Below, one piece after another: positions 48,925-53,396 of a stretch of DNA of 53,396 nucleotides. The translations under genes were made by a program, and so were the position numbers. This DNA comes from Streptomyces plumbidurans (GTDB taxonomy: Bacteria; Actinomycetota; Actinomycetes; Streptomycetales; Streptomycetaceae), in the NCBI RefSeq assembly GCF_019857225.1, contig NZ_JAFJSY010000067.1, positions 1 to 53,396 on the forward strand, in the 5' to 3' direction. The notes under the pieces are model-generated. The model made no database searches and had not been told where the DNA came from. It saw nothing but the letters and a program-made list of their open reading frames with translations. The number at the start of each line of letters is the position of its first letter. The first letter of the stretch is position 1.

Positions 48925-49764
48925 TCAGCCGATGTGGTAACTGTCCCCGTACGTCTGCCAGTCCAGCGGAGTGTCCAGGCACAGATTGCCGTCGTCCAGG
49001 AAGACCCGCTGCTCGGTGTCGACCCGGCTGGTGTCGCTGTGGGCCTCCTCCTGCTTCATCGCCCACACGCGCGCGTCGAGGAAGGCGTTCAGGTACGCCG
49101 TCTCGTCGCCGCCCTGCGCGGGCGGCTGCGCGCTGTTCAGGGCGCGCCTGCGGATGCTGCGGAAGCTGGTGGGGTCGTCGCCGTCGCCGTGCATGACGAT
49201 GGCGTCGTAGTAGGCGAACTGGCCCAGGGTGCCCAGGCCGTCGGTCTTCCCCTGGCTGACGGCCGGGTTGAAGTACACGCGGTCGCGCTCGTCGTTCTGC
49301 GCCTGTTGGAAGGCGCCGTCCTGGGCGGCCCTGCGCCAGTCACCGGGGAAGTCCGGGTCCAGGCCGTCGTGCGAGTCGGAGCCGTTGACCTCGCGCAGCG
49401 CCGGGAGGTACTTGGCGAGGACGTTGCCCGGCTCGCGGTCGGTGTAGAGCTGGACCAGGTCGAGCATGTCGCCGGTGCCGGAGCAGAAGCCGATGATCCC
49501 GGCGGTGTAGCCGCGGCCGTCGCCGATGTCCTCGATGTACTGGTACTGGGCCTTCCAGTCGAGCGAGGAGTTCTCCGCGCTCGACACCAGCTTCATGGCG
49601 ATCTCCTTCTTCGCCGGGTCGTCGAGCCCGGCGCAGTCGGCGGCCGCCGACGCGTGCGAGGGCCGAAGGAGGGGGACCGCGGCCAGAGAGGCGCCGGCCG
49701 CCACGAGGAGGGTGCGGCGCGATATGCGGGCAGGGCGTGCGGGGTCGCTCGAGGGATGCCTCAC
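48925..49764 (-). CDS. csn: Tat-exported GH46 chitosanase
   Basis: A 279-residue secreted enzyme. The N-terminus has a twin-arginine signal (ISRRTLLVAAGASLAA) cleaved near ASA (about residue 40). The mature part matches Streptomyces GH46 chitosanases: IAMKLVSSAENSSLDWK with Glu64 as the general acid, and YIEDIGDGRGYTAGIIGF with Asp82 as the base (corresponding to E22 and D40 of the N174 enzyme). The rest is highly similar. GTG at 49764 has GGAG five bases upstream. It hydrolyses chitosan outside the cell. A perfect palindrome lies upstream, consistent with substrate-responsive control by a ROK-type CsnR repressor, but no csnR gene is adjacent. Confidence 0.93.
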   Translation of the reverse strand: MRHPSSDPARPARISRRTLLVAAGASLAAVPLLRPSHASAAADCAGLDDPAKKEIAMKLVSSAENSSLDWKAQYQYIEDIGDGRGYTAGIIGFCSGTGDMLDLVQLYTDREPGNVLAKYLPALREVNGSDSHDGLDPDFPGDWRRAAQDGAFQQAQNDERDRVYFNPAVSQGKTDGLGTLGQFAYYDAIVMHGDGDDPTSFRSIRRRALNSAQPPAQGGDETAYLNAFLDARVWAMKQEEAHSDTSRVDTEQRVFLDDGNLCLDTPLDWQTYGDSYHIG

Positions 49765-49813
49765 GGGGGCTCCAAGTCGTGGTGGGGGGTGGGGAGTTGG
49801 CCGTGCAAGACAC

Positions 49814-49834
49814 TGATAGGAAGGTTTCCTATCA
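49814..49834. promoter_or_regulatory. perfect 21-base palindrome, likely CsnR-type operator
   Basis: TGATAGGAA and TTCCTATCA are exact reverse complements around GGT. It lies 50 bases upstream of the chitosanase start. The AGGAA-n-TTCCT form resembles the palindromic operator reported upstream of Streptomyces chitosanase genes, from memory. It likely mediates repression until chitosan oligosaccharides appear. Confidence 0.6.
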
Positions 49835-49914
49835 GAGGCCGCGCGCGAAGCACACCCGTCGCGGGACAAGTTCGTAGGGATGTACGAGGAAGGTACGGAC
49901 CAAAAGGGGGTGAG

Positions 49915-52716
49915 TCAGGGCAGCGGCTGCTCGGCCCAGATGACCTTGCCCTCGGGGGTGTACCGGGTGCCCCAGCGCTCGGCGAGCTGCGCCACCAGGA
50001 ACAGACCGCGGCCGCCCTCGTCCGTCATCGCCGCGTACCGCAGATGCGGCGAGGTACTGCTGCTGTCGAAGACCTCGCAGATCAGGGTGCGGTCCAGCAG
50101 CACGCGGACCCGGATGGGGTCGGTGCCGTAGCGGATGGCGTTGGTGACCAGCTCGCTCAGGACCAGCTCCGTCGTGAAGGCCAGCTCGTCGAGCCCCCAC
50201 GCGTCGAGCCGGCGGCTCACCGAGGCCCGTACCTCGGCGACCTTCGCCGGGTCGGGCGGCACCTGCCATTCGGCGATGTGGTCGGCGGGCAGTGCCCGGG
50301 TGCGGGCGACGAGCAGGGCGACGTCGTCGCTCGGTTTGGCCGGCAGCTGCGAGTCCAGCACCGTCCGGCAGGTCTCCTCCGGCGACTCACCGGAACGTTC
50401 CAGCGCACCGCGCAGCAGGGCCAGCCCCTCGTCGATGTCCCGCTCCCGGTCCTCCACGAGCCCGTCCGTGTACAGGACGAGCCGGCTGCCCTCCTCGAGG
50501 GTGAGCTCGGCCGTCTCGAACGGCAGACCGCCGAGGCCGAGCGGGGGTCCCGCGGGCACGTCGGGGAAGTCGACGGTGCCGTCGGGCCGCACCAGAGCGG
50601 GCGGCGGGTGGCCCGCGCGGGCGATCGTGCAGTTCCTCGTCACCGGGTCGTAGATCGCGTACAGACAGGTGGCGCCGATGACCGGAGCGCTGTCGTCCGT
50701 GGTCTCGTCCTGGTCGATGCGGCCGATCAACTCGTCCAGCAGCGCGAGGAGTTCCTCGGGCGGCAGGTCCAGCGCGGAGAAGTTGTGCACCGCGGTGCGC
50801 AGCCGCCCCATGGTGGCCGCCGCGTGCAGCCCGTGCCCCACCACGTCCCCGACGACGAGGGCGACGCGGGCGCCCGAGAGCGGCAGTACGTCGAACCAGT
50901 CGCCGCCGACGCCCGCCTGCGCGGGCAGATAGCGGTAGGCGATGTCGAGGGCGCTCTGGTCGGGCAGTGTGCGGGGCAGCAGGCTGCGCTGCAGGGTCAC
51001 GGCCATGCTGTGCTCGCGGGTGTAGCGGCGGGCGTTGTCGATGGAGACCGCGGCGCGGGTCACCAGCTCCTCGGCGAGGGCCAGCTCCTCCGCGTCGAAG
51101 GGGTCCGGCCGGTCCGAGCGCCAGAAGCTGACCACGCCCAGCACCAGGGTCCCGGCGCGCAGCGGCACCGTGATCAGCGAGTGGATGCCGTACTCCACGA
51201 CCTGCGCGGTGCGCTCCAGGTCCTGCGCGTGCCAGCCGGGCGCCACGCGCAGGTCCGGCTCCAGCACGGCCTGCCCTGAACGCAGGCTGCGAGCCTGCGG
51301 CGAGGTGTCGACGAATTTGGTCTGCCGGCCCACCTTGTACAGCGGGGCGTCCTCCCGTACGCCGCTCAGGGCGGTGCGCCGCACGGACGTCGACCCTTCC
51401 GGCTGGCCCCCGGCCAGCACCGCCTCGAACAGGTCGACCGTCGCGAAGTCCGCGAAGCGCGGCACGGCGAGTTCCGCCAGCTCCTCCGCGGTACGGGTGA
51501 CGTCCAGGCTCGTACCGATGCCGACTCCGGCGTCGTACAGCATGTCGAGGCGTTCGCGCGCGGTCTCGGCGCGACCGGACAGGGCCCGCAGCTCGGTCGA
51601 GTCGCGCAGCGTGGCGACGGCGCCCGGCGGGCCGCCCTCGAGGTCGGTGGGCCGCTGGTTGACCGCCAGCAGCCGGTCCTTGACCAGGTGCACCTCGTCG
51701 GTGGCCACGCGCCCGGAGGCCAGCAGCTCCGCGGTGTCGGGAGCGAGGCCCAGGTCGAGTGCGTGCCGGCCCTCGGCGTCCGTGGGCAGGTCGAGCAGGC
51801 GGTGCGCCTCGTCGTTGGCGAGCAGCAGGCGGCCCTCGCCGCTGACGATGAGGACCCCTTCGCGTACGGCGTGCAGCACCGCGTCGTGATGCTCGTACAT
51901 GCGCGTCATCTCGTCCGGCCCCAGGCCGTGCGTCTGGCGCATCAGACGTCTGCTGACCAGCGCGGTGCCCGCCGTGGCCAGGGCGAGACCCACGGCGGCG
52001 GCCATCAGGACGAGCGGGAGCTGGCGGTTGGCGGCGCCGCCCACGTTCTTGGTGGTGATGCCGGCCGACACGAGGCCGACGACCTTGTTGTCGGGGGCCC
52101 GGATCGGTACGACGGCCTGCACCAGCCGGCCGATCGTGCCGTTGATCTCCTCGGTCACCGTGTGCCCGGCCAGCGCGGGCGCGATCGTGCCGACGAACTT
52201 CTTGCCGATGCGGTCCGGTTTGGGGTGCGTGTAGCGGATGCCGTCGGTGTTCATGACGACGATGAAGTCCACGCCCGTCGCCTTGCGGGCGGCCTCGGCG
52301 CGCGGCTGCAGGATGGCCGTGGGATGGGGGGCGGTCAGGGCCGCGCGGGTGCCGGGGGCGTTGGCGAAGGACTCGGCGACCGCGACCGAGCGGTTGCGGG
52401 CCTCCTGCGTGCTGTCGTGCCGGGCCTGCAGATACAGCGCCACCACCGCGGCGACCACCAGCAGCAGCACGATCACCACTTGCAGGACGAACACCTGCCG
52501 GGCGATGCTGCGTCCGGTCAGCGCCGACCGCAGGGCCCCGAAACGCCCCGGCTCGGATTCACCCGCCTGGGCCCTGCGCCGGCTGATCACCCCCGCCGGC
52601 GTCCGCGTCGCTCGCTGCCCGTGCACTCCGTGGGCACGAACGCTCGCGCGGCGGGCACGGGGACCGCCGGGGCGACGATGCGACCGGGCCCCGGAACGAT
52701 CCGGAAGTCGGACCAT
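49915..52716 (-). CDS. multidomain sensor PP2C phosphatase with ATPase domain
   Basis: A 933-residue membrane sensor. After a low-complexity basic N-terminus (about 1-55), a transmembrane helix at about 72-98, an extracellular Cache-like domain at 100-205 (DFIVVMNTDGIRYTHPKPDRIG), a second helix at about 215-240, a PAS domain (about 255-360), a GAF domain (about 390-560) and a PP2C/SpoIIE domain (about 580-790; GGDWFDVLP, GDVVGHGLHAAATM, LYTDGLVEDRE, DDVALLVARTR) follow. The C-terminal ~130 residues form a HATPase_c-type domain (ELVLSELVTNAIRYG, DEGGRGLFLVAQLAERWGTRY). It would sense a small ligand and switch an anti-sigma partner. ATG at 52716 is uncertain; the N-terminal 55 residues are poorly conserved and a later start is possible. 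Confidence 0.88.
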   Translation of the reverse strand: MVRLPDRSGARSHRRPGGPRARRASVRAHGVHGQRATRTPAGVISRRRAQAGESEPGRFGALRSALTGRSIARQVFVLQVVIVLLLVVAAVVALYLQARHDSTQEARNRSVAVAESFANAPGTRAALTAPHPTAILQPRAEAARKATGVDFIVVMNTDGIRYTHPKPDRIGKKFVGTIAPALAGHTVTEEINGTIGRLVQAVVPIRAPDNKVVGLVSAGITTKNVGGAANRQLPLVLMAAAVGLALATAGTALVSRRLMRQTHGLGPDEMTRMYEHHDAVLHAVREGVLIVSGEGRLLLANDEAHRLLDLPTDAEGRHALDLGLAPDTAELLASGRVATDEVHLVKDRLLAVNQRPTDLEGGPPGAVATLRDSTELRALSGRAETARERLDMLYDAGVGIGTSLDVTRTAEELAELAVPRFADFATVDLFEAVLAGGQPEGSTSVRRTALSGVREDAPLYKVGRQTKFVDTSPQARSLRSGQAVLEPDLRVAPGWHAQDLERTAQVVEYGIHSLITVPLRAGTLVLGVVSFWRSDRPDPFDAEELALAEELVTRAAVSIDNARRYTREHSMAVTLQRSLLPRTLPDQSALDIAYRYLPAQAGVGGDWFDVLPLSGARVALVVGDVVGHGLHAAATMGRLRTAVHNFSALDLPPEELLALLDELIGRIDQDETTDDSAPVIGATCLYAIYDPVTRNCTIARAGHPPPALVRPDGTVDFPDVPAGPPLGLGGLPFETAELTLEEGSRLVLYTDGLVEDRERDIDEGLALLRGALERSGESPEETCRTVLDSQLPAKPSDDVALLVARTRALPADHIAEWQVPPDPAKVAEVRASVSRRLDAWGLDELAFTTELVLSELVTNAIRYGTDPIRVRVLLDRTLICEVFDSSSTSPHLRYAAMTDEGGRGLFLVAQLAERWGTRYTPEGKVIWAEQPLP

Positions 52717-53139
52717 GTGCCCATGTCTACACTGCCGCGCCGCATGAGGCGAGAGGCGTCACAGACGGTCACAGGGCTTGCGCTTTGGCGGGTGGGGGTG
52801 CTTTGGGGGCGGGTGTGCTGGGGCGGGCGGGGGGCTTTTGGTGGGCGGTGGTGGTTTGTTCTGGGGGGTGGGGGTGCGGCGGACAGTGTTTGTGGTGGGG
52901 GGCGGTTTCGGGGTGAGGGCGTTCGAGGGTGCGGGCGTGGTCGATCGTGCCCGGGGCCGGTGTGTCGGCGCCAAGGCCGGTCGCCGTTTGTTGTGCGGCG
53001 TGTGGCCGGGGGAAGGGCGGTGTCGTCGATGCGGGCGAGGGGTGGGCTGCGCCGGCTGAGGGCGGGGTCGCGGCCGATCGTCCCCGGAAGGTGCGGTGCC
53101 TCGACGGCAGGGGTGGTCGGGGTGGTACGCGACCCAGGG

Positions 53140-53167
53140 CCGGGAAGTGGGCCATGGCGTCGGGGTG
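53140..53167. repeat. 28-base direct repeat, first copy
   Basis: This copy differs from the second copy at 53369-53396 at only one position (AAGTGG for AGGTGG). The copies are 229 bases apart. The second reaches the last base of the window, so the true repeat may be longer. Both would encode HPDAMAH-(F or L)-PA on the minus strand. Confidence 0.6.
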
Positions 53168-53333
53168 GGCCGAGGCGCGGCGGGCCGGGCTGTTCAGTGG
53201 GTCGATCGCGGGGTGGGGTTGTTCGGGTTGCCGTGGCAGGGCGAGCCGCACCGGTGTGGTGGTCGGTTCCGGGGCGGGGTCTGCCGGGGTGGTGTGTCGG
53301 CGCTGCCCCCGCCCCGCGGTGCCGGTGTTCGGC

Positions 53334-53396
53334 TCAGTGGCGCTGCCCGTTGGTCGTTTTGCGGGTGGCCGGGAGGTGGGCCATGGCGTCGGGGTG
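53334..53396 (-). CDS. possible 3' end of a gene running off the window
   Basis: The minus strand is open from the window edge for 20 codons (HPDAMAHLPATRKTTNGQRH) to a TGA at 53334-53336. The sequence includes the direct repeat that also appears at 53140-53167 without a stop. It could be the C-terminus of a repeated or duplicated gene, but 20 residues are too few for an assignment. Confidence 0.2.
   Translation of the reverse strand, partial: HPDAMAHLPATRKTTNGQRH
53369..53396. repeat. 28-base direct repeat, second copy, cut by the window end
   Basis: Matches the first copy at 53140-53167 at 27 of 28 bases and reaches the window end. See the first copy. Confidence 0.6.

Larger units (their letters stand above)
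52717..53396. other. G/T-skewed low-complexity tract with repeats
   Basis: The last 680 bases of the window hold no convincing gene. The plus strand is rich in G and T, with many GGGG runs (for example GGGGGTG and GGTGGTGG), giving strong strand asymmetry and numerous potential G-quadruplex tracts. A 28-base direct repeat (53140-53167 and 53369-53396) and a 13-base repeat GGTGTGTCGGCGC (52959-52971 and 53291-53303) occur. It may be the repeat-rich end of a gene cut by the window edge or a degenerate repetitive island. Confidence 0.55.

Noticed and set aside
52769..53251. 160-residue Pro/His/Thr-rich frame on the minus strand in the terminal tract
   Set aside because: The sequence is low-complexity without a normal codon bias or ribosome site and probably reflects the skewed base composition.
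1..53396. tRNA, rRNA, CRISPR, integrase or transposase genes
   Set aside because: No matching secondary structures, repeats or motifs were seen by eye in the window; a dedicated search (tRNAscan, Rfam, ISfinder) would be decisive but could not be run.

Overview
The window is a stretch of chromosome from a high-GC actinomycete, almost certainly a Streptomyces. The codon usage is strongly GC at third positions, GTG and TTG starts are frequent, and several families are typical of the genus: mycothiol-dependent aldehyde detoxification, SpoIIE-type PP2C phosphatases, PF04672-type methyltransferase, DUF5133, DUF5709, an F420-dependent PPOX oxidoreductase, a SAV_5884-type ATP-grasp RiPP pair, a GH46 chitosanase and an SthA transhydrogenase. 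I see no rRNA, tRNA, CRISPR array, intact insertion sequence or phage genes. Most of it looks like ordinary accessory/core-arm chromosome made of one- to three-gene transcription units.

Layout. 1-6.5 kb: the end of an S-(hydroxymethyl)mycothiol dehydrogenase gene with its MBL-fold partner, two SDR oxidoreductases, a secreted L,D-transpeptidase, and a divergent Gfo/Idh/MocA dehydrogenase - ROK regulator pair with palindromic operators between them. 6.5-12.2 kb: a membrane-anchored S1 protease, a SAM methyltransferase, a MalY-type aminotransferase, a DJ-1/PfpI protein, an F420-type PPOX protein and a lone DUF35 zinc-ribbon/OB protein. 12.2-18.6 kb: a TetR regulator with matching operators at its own and the DUF35 promoter, a peptidoglycan-binding membrane protein, a large ANTAR-GAF-PAS-PP2C phosphatase, an ABM-domain membrane protein, a hypothetical gene and a MurR/RpiR regulator. 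18.7-28.3 kb: a GT39-like glycosyltransferase, a P-loop kinase, an NTF2-like protein, a beta-phosphoglucomutase - GH65 disaccharide phosphorylase operon, an orphan proteasome beta subunit, and an APC permease operon.

28.6-38.9 kb: DUF5709, SthA transhydrogenase, an MMPL exporter overlapping tail-to-tail with a membrane PP2C phosphatase, a second Gfo/Idh/MocA protein, an aldo/keto reductase, DUF5133, and a divergent GlxA-type regulator/membrane protein pair. 39.0-44.3 kb: a graspetide (omega-ester peptide) precursor-maturase pair, a YkvA-like membrane protein, a protein with four degenerate helical repeats joined to membrane helices, a long coiled-coil protein and a secreted lamin-tail protein. 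44.4-52.7 kb: an FAD monooxygenase, an FprA-type ferredoxin-NADP reductase behind a putative iron box, an ECF-like sigma factor with its CU044_5270-type partner, a Tat-exported chitosanase behind a perfect palindrome, and a multidomain PP2C phosphatase with a kinase-like ATPase domain. The last 0.7 kb is a strongly strand-skewed, repeat-containing low-complexity tract that runs off the edge.

Functional links supported by the sequence: mycothiol-linked formaldehyde oxidation (genes 1-2), phosphorolysis of an alpha-glucose disaccharide to glucose-6-phosphate (PGM + GH65), iron-linked control of electron supply to ferredoxin (fprA), and peptide cyclisation by ATP-grasp ligase (tgmA-tgmB). The most interesting items are the two-gene graspetide locus without its usual methyltransferase and the orphan proteasome beta subunit with intact catalytic residues but no alpha subunit, Pup or ATPase gene nearby.
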